Assembly: GCA_006503535.1 (NCBI GenBank)
Contig: QYRS01000003.1
Coordinates: 2,294,001-2,358,000 of the forward strand
From: Arthrinium phaeospermum
Taxonomy: Eukaryota; Ascomycota; Sordariomycetes; Amphisphaeriales; Apiosporaceae
DNA: 64,000 nucleotides
Reading direction: 5' to 3'
Shown here one piece after another: positions 34,028 through 44,022 of the stretch. The notes beneath the pieces were generated by a model. That model saw nothing but the letters and a program-made list of their open reading frames with translations. It did no database searches and was not told the origin of the DNA. Within the stretch, counting starts at the first letter, position 1. Every line of letters starts with the position of its first letter. The position numbers and the translations under genes are program-made.

Positions 34028-34251
34028 TTTCGTGTTGCATTGCGTGGCACGGTGGAATGAGAATCGATACGAGTGGGCTACTTACTGGTGTTACTAGAAT
34101 AGATATATATCCATTCATTATGAGGGAACGATTGGGAAATACAAAAGAATGACAACTTGACAGCGCCAGAGCAACGTCCTTATCACAAAGCATTGTGTAT
34201 CTCGCTCTTCGCCGGTCTTTCAAATAACCAACTGAAGCCCCTTTCCTCATC

Positions 34252-36482
34252 TCAAGCGGCCAGTCGCTCAAGCAGCCCATCCGACAGCTTCAAATTATAC
34301 AACTCCAGGTGCTGCTGGGTCCCATGCACGTCGTCCTCCATGAACCCGCCCGCGGGCACCAGCTTGCCGCCCCGGATGCGCGGGATCGTCACCTTGAACG
34401 CCCGGGCCGGGTCGAAGAAACCACACCAGACGATGTGGTCCCGGCGCACGCCCAGCGCGGCCGCCACGCGGTCCTCGGCCAGCAGACCGCTCTGCTTGAC
34501 GGCTTGGTACGTCAACTCGGTCTCGAACATGGCGTCCAGCGTGATCTCGTAGGGGCCCGCGTTCTTGGAACGCAGCACGCGGGCTATGTCGCCTAGCACG
34601 GTGGGCGATGGGAGTGTCTCCGTCTTGCTGTTGGGAGAGACACCATCTGGCGGTGTCTTCTGGGGAGTACTTTCGTGATTGGTAGCTTTTGGCTCTGCAA
34701 AGGAGCCCAAGGGCTTCTCCGTTGTCGTTCTGGCAGCATTTCTTCTTGAAGTGGTGATATTCTCGCCGCGGCCTATCGTCGAGACGGTGTGTAAGATGCG
34801 TACCCGGGGCTCTTCGGAGTTGGCGTCGGGTACCACTTGCTCCCGATCAGGGAAGAAGAGGTGTTTCTCGCCTTCTTTGAGGTCCATCAAGTGATAGATT
34901 GAGAACTTAGCACACGGCCCCAGGTCAATCTCGACTTTACCGCCAATGCCAAAGCCGAAGTTTCCCGAGGTGGCTTTCTGGCCTTCGTAGTTTCCGTGCT
35001 GGCAATGATATGTTAGCTCTTGCCCCATATGACTCCCTTCGACCAAGAAAATGGTATCCCAACTTACCATAGTAGCAACCCGAGCGGTTGTGGCAATAGC
35101 TCTGGCTTGTGCCTGGGTGGGCGCGATCACCTCACCAACTAAGAAGACCCCGTTGACGGCTTTGCCCGATCCGTCTTTCCCGTGGATGTGCCAGTGAATG
35201 TCCCAGTCGGAGACATCTGGGTGCTGCGCAGCGACGTACGAGCGGACCTGCTCAAGAAAGGGATCGATCTGTCGTGCCAGTATTGCTACATTCGTTATAC
35301 ATCCAATATTAGCGGTACCCAGGGGAACACGTTCCAGCACTTAGCACTACTCACGATCTCTTATGTTCCCCATGTACATGCTCCGGTACCCCACGATGGC
35401 TGCCGCCTCAAGCTTCAGCTGGTACGGCTGTTTGTTGTTTTCGGAAAAGTGAAATGTGCTCCCCGAGACTCGGACTGTCCTCCCGTCTGCCCTTTGCTCG
35501 TATGTCGACTTGGTCAGGTCCAACCACCCGCCCGGTCCGTGGAGAAGGTCGGGTCGGGACTTCTCATACAACGTATGAGCCGCTACGGAAAGAGGTGTGC
35601 ACCTTGATGTGGGCAGAGTGGGCACGATGTCGAACGTGCCGTTGTCGTATACCGTGGCAACGGCCCCATGGGATTTGGGCTCGCTGCAGAGCCCTCCGCA
35701 CTCCATGATCTTTCCCATGTGTTGAAAAGCTCCGAACAGCCTTGCCTTTTCCTCGGGTCCTGCATTGGCCAGTTGGGACTTCATCAAGTGTGCAGCATAG
35801 GCCACGTAAGTTGCCGGGTCGTACGCCCTTCCCCCGATTATGAAATCGAAGTCTGGTTCCGCTGACATGGCGTCCATGAAAGGCTCAGGGCCTAACTGAC
35901 TCACGATCGTGGTTGCATTCTCGATGTCATGTTCGGTAAGTGGCGGTACAAAATTGCCGCAGCCAGTGATGGACCCTTTCCGTAACCGGTCCATAATGAT
36001 GGCTTTGTCGATGCCGGCGAAGATTGCCAGTACTTTGAAGCGGTAGTGCCTGCGTCGTGCCGTTAGCATTTTGTGAAAGCTTTGGAGATAATGGGGCTTA
36101 TGTACTCATTTCCCTTCTCTGATATAATCTCCTCGATGATCTCTGAGATCTCTTTGACGTGGGCGTCGGACCCGTCTCCCCCGGCAGAACTGAATATCAG
36201 GGGAACATGGAATGTGTAGACCAGCCTCAGCAACTTGGACAGATCTCGGTAGTACGATGAGCGAGGGCATGTTGTGATCCCCAAGGCCAGCTTCTCCGGG
36301 CCACTGTCGGTTGAACCTGAGTCGAGAATAAGTGCCGTCGGGATGCCGGTGGACACGAGCGATTCGAGTGCCGTTTCTGTCAGGTTCTCGTCGAAGCCGT
36401 AGCCCATCATGCCGACCGGAGTCACAACATGGCACACAGGTATATCAGTACCTGTATTGGTTGCTTCTGTGAATAATGCCAT
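34252..36482 (-). CDS. AtuA-like (DUF1446) protein fused to a DUF4387 domain
   Basis: Four exons, 5' to 3': 36482-36106, 36049-35355, 35285-35068, 34998-34252, giving 678 residues. The N-terminal two thirds match the acyclic terpene utilisation AtuA/DUF1446 family: FAGIDKAIIMDRL, FDFIIGGRAYDPA, MECGGLCSEPKSHGAVATV, RDPILARQIDPFL and the ATSGNFGFGIGG block. After a charged linker a DUF4387 domain occupies about 560-645 (LGDIARVLRSKNAGPYEITL, VWCGFFDPARAFKVTIPR). In bacteria the two parts are usually separate neighbouring genes. The activity is not established; AtuA is tied to citronellol/geraniol breakdown, and relatives sit with many acid-catabolism genes. The gene converges with the Zn2Cys6 gene (224 bases apart) and is divergent from the epimerase. 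Confidence 0.9.
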
Positions 36483-37282
36483 TCTGATTTGTATTTTCTT
36501 CTAGAACGATGTTTGCAGTGAGTAATTATGTGGAAACGAGGTCGACACGAAGGCTGGGAAAGCAGATGAATCAACAACTGGGATATCTACAAAGCATGAC
36601 AATCTGCGCTTGATCTAAATACAAACAGGCTTCTCTCCTCGCTCCTCGCATCTCGCTACTATGCTCGGCGCCTAGCGTAAAGCCGGGGCGGCGTTGTGTA
36701 TAGCCGAAAACCGCTTGAGCCGGCCGATTTTCGCAACATCACTGACGGCCGAGCCGCTGCCCTTTTCCGCGACCATATATGTGCAACTAGACCCCAATCT
36801 AATTCTGATTAAGCCCTCCAAAAAGTGGGTGTTGCCGCATTTCATACAGAGACCTATCTCGCACTCCAACGACGAGATTATTCTTATTACATCCATTTTC
36901 ACAACATGAAATATTCCTATGATGGCAATGCGAATCAGTTTGAGCATGAGCTACAAATTCCGAGACATTGATGATTACAGGGAATTCCTGGGGATAAACG
37001 GGCATGTCCCATCGCCTCCTATTAGCCGGTGCGGGTCCGATGGATACTGGCGTACATCGGCGTGCATATGCCGCTAGGGATCCGATCGGATGGATGGACA
37101 GTCCACCAAGCTCCATGCCCCGGATCCTGCCCCGCATAAATGTCTTGACGTCAAGACGGTGCAAGCCCCCCTGTCATTTACTTACCCCGACCCAGGCAGG
37201 CTTTCTCCTGGCCATTGCTAACCTAATTCAAACAACCAACACCGTCCACGGTTCGCCAGCCTACTCAAAATTGACTTCCACC
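36483..37282. promoter_or_regulatory. Divergent promoter of AtuA-like and epimerase genes
   Basis: Exactly 800 bases lie between the two opposed start codons. CG-rich sequence includes CGGCCG near 36720 and a CGG/CCG arrangement near 37023-37037. These could be sites for the neighbouring zinc-cluster factor, but I cannot show that they are not chance. Confidence 0.5.
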
Positions 37283-38215
37283 ATGGCAACTCAAGGCAAG
37301 AGGATCGTATTCACCGGAGGCAGCGGGAAAGCCGGGCGCCATGTGATCCCGGAGCTGCTCAAGCGCGGCCACAAGGTCTTGAACCTAGACCTGAACCCGC
37401 TGCCGAACCCGGACGGCAACGGGCTCAACCCGGACGTCTTCACGCTCAAGACGGACCTGACCGACTCCGGGCAGGTCTTCAACGCCCTGACGACGCACTT
37501 CAACTTCGGCGGCTTCGACGACGGCCAGGTCCCGCAGCCGCCCGACGTCGTCATCCACTTCGCCGCGTACGCGCGCGTGATGCTGGTGCCCGACAACGAG
37601 ACGTGGCGGGGCAACGTGACGTCGACCTACAACGTCATCGAGGCGGCGAGCAAGCTGGGCGTGCCCAAGATCGTCATCGCGTCCAGCGAGACGACGTACG
37701 GCGTCTGCTTCGCCGAGGGCGCCGACGTCGACTACGAGCACTTCCCGCTGGCCGAGGACGACGACGTCAACCCCATGGACACGTACGCGCTGTCGAAGCT
37801 GTGCGGCGAGCGGGTGGCGCGGGGGTTCTCGCGCCGCTTCGGCGGCGCCGACATCTACGCCCTGCGCATCGGCAACGTCGTCGAGCCGCACGAGTACGCC
37901 CGCGACTTCCCCCGCCACGTCGGCCGGCCCGAGACCCGCCGCCGCAACGCCTGGAGCTACATCGACGCGCGCGACCTCGGCCAGATCTGCGACCTCTGCG
38001 TCCGGAAGGACGGGCTGGGGTTCCAGGTCTTCAACGCGACCAACGACACCATCACCACGACGGTGCCGACGGAGGAGTTCTTGGCCAAGGCGGCGCCGAA
38101 CACCAAGATCACGCGGAAGATGGGCGAGTGGGAGGCCCCTCTGTCTAATAAGAAGATCAAAGACGTGCTGGGCTTTAAAGAAGAACACAACTGGAGGAAA
38201 TACTATACGCCATGA
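37283..38215 (+). CDS. NAD-dependent epimerase/dehydratase (extended SDR)
   Basis: Intronless, 310 residues. The ATG at 37283 sits in a good context (CCACCATGG); the open frame upstream is unrelated in composition and treated as leader. The nucleotide-binding motif TGGSGKAG is at 11-18, an Asp-rich strand end (NLDLN) follows, and the catalytic Ser, Tyr and Lys appear in IASSETTYG (about 134) and YALSK (168-172). Members oxidise or epimerise sugars and sugar nucleotides; the small size and lack of a C-terminal extension recall uronate-dehydrogenase-like enzymes, but I cannot fix the substrate. GC content is much higher than in flanking DNA. It shares a promoter region with the AtuA-like gene. 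Confidence 0.88.
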   Translation: MATQGKRIVFTGGSGKAGRHVIPELLKRGHKVLNLDLNPLPNPDGNGLNPDVFTLKTDLTDSGQVFNALTTHFNFGGFDDGQVPQPPDVVIHFAAYARVMLVPDNETWRGNVTSTYNVIEAASKLGVPKIVIASSETTYGVCFAEGADVDYEHFPLAEDDDVNPMDTYALSKLCGERVARGFSRRFGGADIYALRIGNVVEPHEYARDFPRHVGRPETRRRNAWSYIDARDLGQICDLCVRKDGLGFQVFNATNDTITTTVPTEEFLAKAAPNTKITRKMGEWEAPLSNKKIKDVLGFKEEHNWRKYYTP

Positions 38216-39310
38216 GTCACATTGGTATTGATTTCTTCAGGTCGTTCGAAAATTCCTAAATAAGGATTTTCTAATATGAATAAATAGTATCCTCGCTACT
38301 CAGAGGGTTGTTTCCATGGACATTTACATATGCTTACCACCTACCATCAACCTCCAACCCTTCGAAGAACCTTCTGATGCCAGTACATTAACATTAGTTC
38401 ATAAACATGAAGTATTTGGCATCCTGGATACAAGGGAGATCTGGAAGATTGCTGTCCCTCACTAAATCCGTTGCCATTTGGCAGCTGTGCTGCTGCCACA
38501 TCATACGTAAATTGCCAATGCAAATTAGACCATCTTGCAAACAGGTACACAGCTTCAGTCATTCCCAGTATGGTTTCGATGTGTGGGAGTAACTAAGTAT
38601 TTGAATAAAGCTGACAACACCGGGCAGCAAACATTTCCAAATGTTAAGGTACTCTTATATGTCCCGGTGTGGCGCCTGCTATTACAAGCGCACGCTCCTT
38701 TCACTTGTGAGTTGTGGGTAGGTTGGGTTGGCAGCTCGAAAAACGTATGCGATTGTTTTAGTGGTCGTAGGTGATCTGAAGGGTGTGAAATGGCACCTAG
38801 GAAGCCCCTCACGTACCTAAAATTTGAACTGAACGTGCTATAGACCTGCTGTAATGCCTCTATTCACAGGGAGAAAGCAGTAGGAACAATCAGCTGTACC
38901 TCTATAGAATCACTAAACGCCAGGGAAACAACAGAAGAGCAGTACACAGCTCCAAACCACCAACGCTTCCTTCTGCTTCATCTTGCGGCAAAACAACCCC
39001 CAACACAACATCTTCTTTTGTGATTCCTACTGAGCATGCAAAGCACCTCATTTTCATCCCTCCAACTGCTCACACAGTTCCGAGCTCATACGACACGCTC
39101 TCATCTGATCAATGGAGTCAAGCAACACTTTCCTCACCTGCTTCCCATCGCTTCATCTTCATTGTAACCAATCTCATTGACGCCTTTCTCCATCCTGCTT
39201 CCTCGATATTCCTGCATTCGCTGTTAGCTGGAAAAGCTCGCATCACGACGACCTCTCTACACATCGCAGAACAGACACGCTGCTTGGCCGAACTGCCAAG
39301 CACAGAGCAA
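38216..39310. other. Intergenic region before the small Cys/His-rich gene
   Basis: Holds the 3' end of the epimerase gene and the promoter and leader of the next gene. An open frame continues from 39020 into the next gene, but its Ser/Thr/His-rich sequence looks like translated leader. Nothing else is supported. Confidence 0.5.
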
Positions 39311-39736
39311 ATGGTCAAGACGCATCATTGCCCCAAACTGGGCAAAGGGTTTGGTCCTTGTGGTCCTACCAGGAACCCCTACTGCACTATTCATCAAGGT
39401 CCCTGTCCCAAGCACGGAGGCGAGATCTGCCTGATCGGCGAGGACTGCTTGAAGTGCAAGGCAGAATCCCAAGCCGAAGACCGCCAGGAGCGTCAGGCCA
39501 AAGAGACGGCTCGAAAGGCTAAGGTCACCCAGCAAGCTGGTGGCGGTAAGAAACAACACGCCGGCAACGGTAAGGCGAAGTCCAACAAGAACAGACGCAA
39601 GAGTAAGGTCAACAGGTAAGTCCGACTGAGATCCCCTACCTGTTCTGGTGATGTGTTCTCACTGTAACCACCAGAAACTAGCAGAAAGCACGCAAAGAAG
39701 ACAATTGGATCTCGGAAACGCATCACCAGAAATTAG
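39311..39736 (+). CDS. Small basic Cys/His-rich protein, probable zinc binder
   Basis: My model has two exons, 39311-39615 and 39685-39736, giving 118 residues. Seven cysteines and several histidines are packed into residues 5-49 (HHCPKLGKGFGPCG, NPYCTIHQGPCPKHG, ICLIGEDCLKCK), a spacing fit for two zinc sites. The rest is a lysine- and arginine-rich, probably disordered tail. Without splicing the frame stops inside the donor GTAAGT after 102 residues. Splicing to the CAG at 39682-39684 adds a basic end (KHAKKTIGSRKRITRN), while an earlier CAG at 39672-39674 stops at once. I know no function; a nucleic-acid role is a guess from charge. Confidence 0.6.
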
Positions 39737-40124
39737 GAGAAAACACACAAAGAACGCAGTTAAACCTCGGAAAACACATTTCAGAAAACCAAAAAAAAAG
39801 GTCAAAAATAACACAAAAGACAAAAAAAAGCCATTGGCAAACTGGCGGCATCTGGAGACCTTACAGGTATGTCAGTACTTATGGCAACATCCTGGTGTGC
39901 ATTCGATACCTCAAGCTATTGAATTGTTGGATGCTACCATACATAAGTTCCCTAAATCCCTCCTACGACCTTCCCCCTCTTTACTCTTCATTTCCTATGT
40001 ACGGTTTAATGCAGGTGACTAACAAATAACTTGCTATCAGGCTTCTCCCCAGCTTTGACACCCCCACCATACGTACTTTCCCCCAGCTTCATCATTCTGC
40101 TACATAGTAGCCACACAAACGAAC
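39737..40124. other. Intergenic A-rich and promoter region
   Basis: About 39765-39830 is rich in A with several AAAA runs. The remainder should be the promoter of the kinase-like gene. No coding region is seen. Confidence 0.5.
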
Positions 40125-41799
40125 ATGAATCAACCAAAGCCCGAATCACCGCCTGAGGTGGCTGAGTTGCTGCCTCAAATCACAAAACCACGAACTCATA
40201 AATGGCGCTCGAGCATATGCTCCATTTATTCACAGAAGCCTACGATAGGCGATCAGTCCGAGGAGTCCATTCTCTCTGATGAATCCTGCTTGAACACCAT
40301 TATTACCTTCTGCAAACAGTTGTGGCCTTTGGCACTGGAAGCGACCATCCAGGTCGAGTTTCTCGGCGAAGGAAGCTTCAATCAAGTTTTCGCGATCTCT
40401 TGCGCCGACATCGCAGGCCAACTGGAAGACGTCGTACTGCGTCTCCCATCAAATCAACATTCTATTACTTGTACTGTTGCCATTCTTCAGTGGCTGAACA
40501 ACCATACAGATCTCAAGGTTCCCAAAGTAGTCACTTGGGATGCATCAAGAAACAATCTCCTCGGACAAGGCTACATCATTATGTCGCGAATCCCTGGAAA
40601 GCCTTTGCAGAAGATCATGGGGGATCTTTCTCAGGCCCAGAGAATTATGGTTGCCAAGCAGCTTGCACAGCTGTACCATCAGATGGAATTGGTCACAAGC
40701 CCTATTGCAGGTCGAATCAAAACCCATGGGATACTCTCGCCTAGTAACGATGATACCAACAGTGTGTTTATCCAGCCCTTCGGAACCGGCGTTGGAAGCA
40801 GCGGTATCAAGTTGCATGATGACCTCAAGAACCCAATCGATTGGAACAACAAAGATAACGGCATGCTGCCCATCGAGCGGCTAAGGTAAGTCACTCTCCC
40901 AGTTTTATCCAGAGTTGCACTCCTGGCTTCTTGAGACACACATTTTGTTGCCTAGAGGAGTAACACTAACGTTGTGTGTCGATAGGCATGATCCACCGAA
41001 TCTCTCAGTTAATGAAATCATGATGCCCATTTACCAAAGACGTATCTACACGTCTCTCAATAGACCGGAACCTGAAGACCATCTTCTGATGCTGTTCGAG
41101 CCTCTTCAAGAAATGGTACAGGATATGGTGGACATTGAGCTCTTTGGGCCTGAAGGTGATTACATTTGCCTCCAGCACCCGGATTTCTTCCCTCGGAATA
41201 TCATGGTCGACTTCACCCCGGATCCTGTCATCACGGGAATCATAGATTGGGATGACGCTAACTTTGTACCTCGATTTGCCGCTCGTGTTCCTCCCAGATG
41301 GCTTTGGCAGTCTGGTTGGTGGAACCAGGAGAATGAAGATGAGGGGAATAAAGAAGAAACGCTTGATGATGACGGGGATGAAGGGTGCAAAGAGTGCGAC
41401 GAGAATTGCGACTGGATTGAGGAGCCCTTGAGCGTTGAGGAGAATGAACCGGAAACACCAGAAGACGCAGAGATCAAGAGAGCTTTTGAGGAAGCTGTCG
41501 GAGACCGCTGGGTTTGGGAATCAACCAAGCCATGGTTCCCTTTTGCTAGACGGCTCTTGCAATTCTCCCAGCGAACTCTTTATTTTGGTCGGGACTTCAC
41601 TCTTGTCAGCGAGTGGAAGGACAAGTGGGAAGCGCTTTTCCCCGGAGATTCAGATGGGTCGTCAGAGAGTTCGGAGGGCTCAGATACTGTTGAGGCGGTG
41701 AAGCACATGGGAAATGATGGTGATGCGGTGCTTGAGAGTCCTCCTAACACTGAAACCGAGGTCCAGCTGGAACTCGATATGGAGCAAATGGATATTTGA
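40125..41799 (+). CDS. APH-family phosphotransferase-like protein
   Basis: Two exons, 40125-40885 and 40986-41799, joined over a 100-base intron; 524 residues. A glycine-rich nucleotide loop (EFLGEGSFNQVFAI) and a VVLRLPS strand stand near residues 85-115. The catalytic loop HPDFFPRNIMVD (about 318) and the metal-binding DWD of ITGIIDWDDANFVPR (about 340) match the aminoglycoside phosphotransferase fold. The usual HxDxxxxN order is kept. A long acidic insertion with CKECDENC lies near 365-400, and the C-terminal tail is Ser/Glu rich. Fungi carry many APH-like proteins, mostly of unknown substrate, and drug resistance should not be assumed. A lysine for ATP binding is not obvious after the glycine loop, so activity is uncertain. 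Confidence 0.85.
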
Positions 41800-42515
41800 G
41801 TCTGTTCATATTCCAGACCTCTGCTATGCTTGCTGCAAACAGCGGATACTGCCGTTGCGAGCTGATGACTGACGATTGGATGGCTTGATATCCGCTTTGA
41901 TGCGCCTCGTCATACATGAGATAGATGAATTAGACTGGCGTGTGTATATACCAAAAACAAGCCTGCGTAGTCCTGTTTTGATAAGTTGTGATAAACACCC
42001 CCGATAACAGGCCCAGTTCTTCTGCCTAAAGGATCGGCTCTTCCCAGCGGTAGTATGTCTGTCTCTTGAGGATCTCGCTCATGCTGCGGCAGCACTGGCA
42101 ATACTGGGGCCGCGCCAGGGGTAGAAAGCTACCGAAACCACTGTTGTTGTACCTGTATCAAGTACTTGTTGTGCTTGACGCATTTTCAAATAATCGATAG
42201 ATATCGTCTGGCGAGAATAAGGTATGGAAAGCATGATGCCCCTATTCGTACTCATATAAACTCAAAAAGGAACCGTTGCACCCAATGCCATTGAAAACTT
42301 TCAAACCATTCCAACAGTCTTAACTTCTATGGGTCAAAAAAAGCCTAATGATGGCCAGATAACGCGGGAATTCTCTTCAACCCTTTCTCCGATCGTGGTG
42401 GCTCAGAGGCATTCGCATAAAAAGCTAGCCCTGCTCTTTCTCTCTCGTCCTCTCTCGTAGTCCCCCACCATCACACTCACACACAAACACTACCTCCACC
42501 AGCATAATAGCCACC
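41800..42515. other. Intergenic region before small membrane protein gene
   Basis: No gene is supported. A CT-rich stretch (about 42430-42465) and CA-rich sequence just before 42515 resemble a fungal transcription start and leader. A CATAAAAAG near 42416 may act as a weak TATA element. Confidence 0.5.
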
Positions 42516-42833
42516 ATGTCAACAACTATCGACACACTGAGCCGACGTCGGGAGGTCCGCCACCAGATGGTGGTCAACCAGCGACGGTACGAAGCGCCTT
42601 TAATCGAGCTCCCATTCGGTTCGCTGTTGACCGTCCTGACCTTGTCTGGATCGTTCCTGCTGTTGCTGGGCCCATTTCTGTTGTCGTCTCTGCTTTTCTC
42701 CCTGCTGCTCATTCTGCTCCCGCCCATCCTCCTCGGCCTGCAGTTGCTGACCTTACTGCTGTCGCTGCCGCTGCTGGTGTGCCTTGTCGCTGCTGGCGTG
42801 ACTAGCCGCGTCTCGCGCCCATCCGACGCGTAG
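42516..42833 (+). CDS. Small hydrophobic hairpin membrane protein
   Basis: A 105-residue intronless frame with a near-ideal start context (CCACCATGTC). The first 33 residues are polar and basic (LSRRREVRHQMVVNQRR). About 60 very hydrophobic residues follow (from LPFGSLLTVLTLSG to LLVCLVAAGV), broken by LGPF and LPP, giving two or three membrane segments or a hairpin. A short polar tail ends it. Such a layout resembles hairpin proteins of ER or lipid droplets, but no family motif is recognised. Its last 32 bases overlap the 3' coding end of the next gene on the other strand. Confidence 0.6.
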   Translation: MSTTIDTLSRRREVRHQMVVNQRRYEAPLIELPFGSLLTVLTLSGSFLLLLGPFLLSSLLFSLLLILLPPILLGLQLLTLLLSLPLLVCLVAAGVTSRVSRPSDA

Positions 42834-43509
42834 ACTTAAACCGAGCGCGGTAATCAAAGACAACGTCTTCGTACCCGTCCAGCTCCTGGAATACGAAACC
42901 ATCAGATATCAGGGACTCAGTGCCAATGACATGGGCAAGGAGACTTACATCATCTGAGGCAACATTTGGCCGATAAGCTGGAGGACCCCCAGTGCGATAA
43001 AAGGTAGTCCTGATATTCGAGTTCCCACCATTGACGCCTCGTTGCCAACTCGTGTCGAAGGTGCCGTAACGATGTCCGCTTAGATGGGGTCCCGGGAGAA
43101 GTCGTCGGTTCTTCTTGCTTGCTTCATACCGTTCAAAGAGGCAGGTGACCAGGCTTGACACAATGAAAAGGCCGAGAAGCATGCTGCAGGCAATGGCAAA
43201 CCATGTCGCCATGGCCAGAAAGAGAGGACCGAAGCTGAGCAAAACGCGCCGCAGCCATTCGCCGAAATGTATGAATGCTTGGATCACCCACCTGGCGGCT
43301 GCTTTGAGACCGCCAAGGACTCGGGGCAGGAAGTCCCGGACCGACGCCCATATGTGCGAGATGGCAGCGCCCACGGAATGGAGAAGACGTTCGATCCAGG
43401 CTTTGATATCTTCAATAGGTGGAAGCTCCCTAACGGCCACAAGCCGATCGACAGAGTCACCAGGGTGCTTGTTCGCAGCGACCGCCGATTGCATTCCGGC
43501 TTGCTGCAT
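42802..43509 (-). CDS. Membrane protein of unknown function
   Basis: Two exons, 5' to 3': 43509-42949 and 42885-42802, joined over a 63-base intron; 214 residues. The start is the ATG at 43509 (MQQAGMQSAV). Amphipathic helical sequence around residues 30-90 (IKAWIERLLHSVGAAI, WVIQAFIHFGEWLRRV) leads to one strong membrane segment (FLAMATWFAIACSM, LLGLFIVSSLVTCLF). A basic cytoplasmic-type stretch (RYEASKKNRR) follows. The C-terminal third is polar with YEDVVFDYRARF. The intron is a multiple of three and stop-free. I recognise no family. It converges with the small hydrophobic protein gene. Confidence 0.65.
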   Translation of the reverse strand: MQQAGMQSAVAANKHPGDSVDRLVAVRELPPIEDIKAWIERLLHSVGAAISHIWASVRDFLPRVLGGLKAAARWVIQAFIHFGEWLRRVLLSFGPLFLAMATWFAIACSMLLGLFIVSSLVTCLFERYEASKKNRRLLPGPHLSGHRYGTFDTSWQRGVNGGNSNIRTTFYRTGGPPAYRPNVASDDVSLLAHVIGTESLISDGFVFQELDGYEDVVFDYRARFKSTRRMGARRG

Positions 43510-43984
43510 GCTGTTGGGGTAATGTCTGGGAGATGAGGGGGTTATCGGATTTGCCTATGCCCAAAGAAAGACTTGACGCCGATGGTTCAACGACAATGAA
43601 GGGTTTAGATAAAGAAGAGGCCTCGTAGAGGTTGCGGGGTCAGGTTGAACGTTGGGTGAGGCTATGCAAACGGAAAATCCAACACGTGCGGTGTAGCCGT
43701 TTCAGAGGCCAGGCAGGGTCATGCGGGAAAACATGGATGCTCGTTTACAGACGCCAACCGGCAGGAGGCCCACGATCATGCTGTGCAACGTGAGACCCGG
43801 TAACAGAAACCGCCAGAACAGTATTGCTGGCATTTAATTGATTGGTCATGTTTTGTGTCTCTGGTGTCTGGGTCCCTAAATAAAAATACTTCTCGACTTC
43901 AGCAACCCAGTGATGTGTAATTAGAGACGGCATAGATGCGACGTTAAGCAGGCCGGAAAGATTATAGATGAATCTACTGTTGTT

Positions 43985-44022
43985 GTCTACCGAAGCTGGA
44001 TGTGTCTACCGAAGCTGGATGT
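43985..44022. repeat. Exact 19-base tandem duplication
   Basis: GTCTACCGAAGCTGGATGT occurs twice in direct succession with no mismatch (43985-44003 and 44004-44022). No coding frame uses it. Confidence 0.9.

Noticed and set aside
37385..38188. 267-codon minus-strand frame opposite the epimerase
   Set aside because: Composition is dominated by Arg, Val and Asp from antisense GC-rich codons; the epimerase on the other strand is complete.
39020..39310. Extension of the small Cys/His protein by 97 codons upstream
   Set aside because: Ser/Thr/His-rich sequence without structure; the ATG directly before the Cys/His module is the better start.
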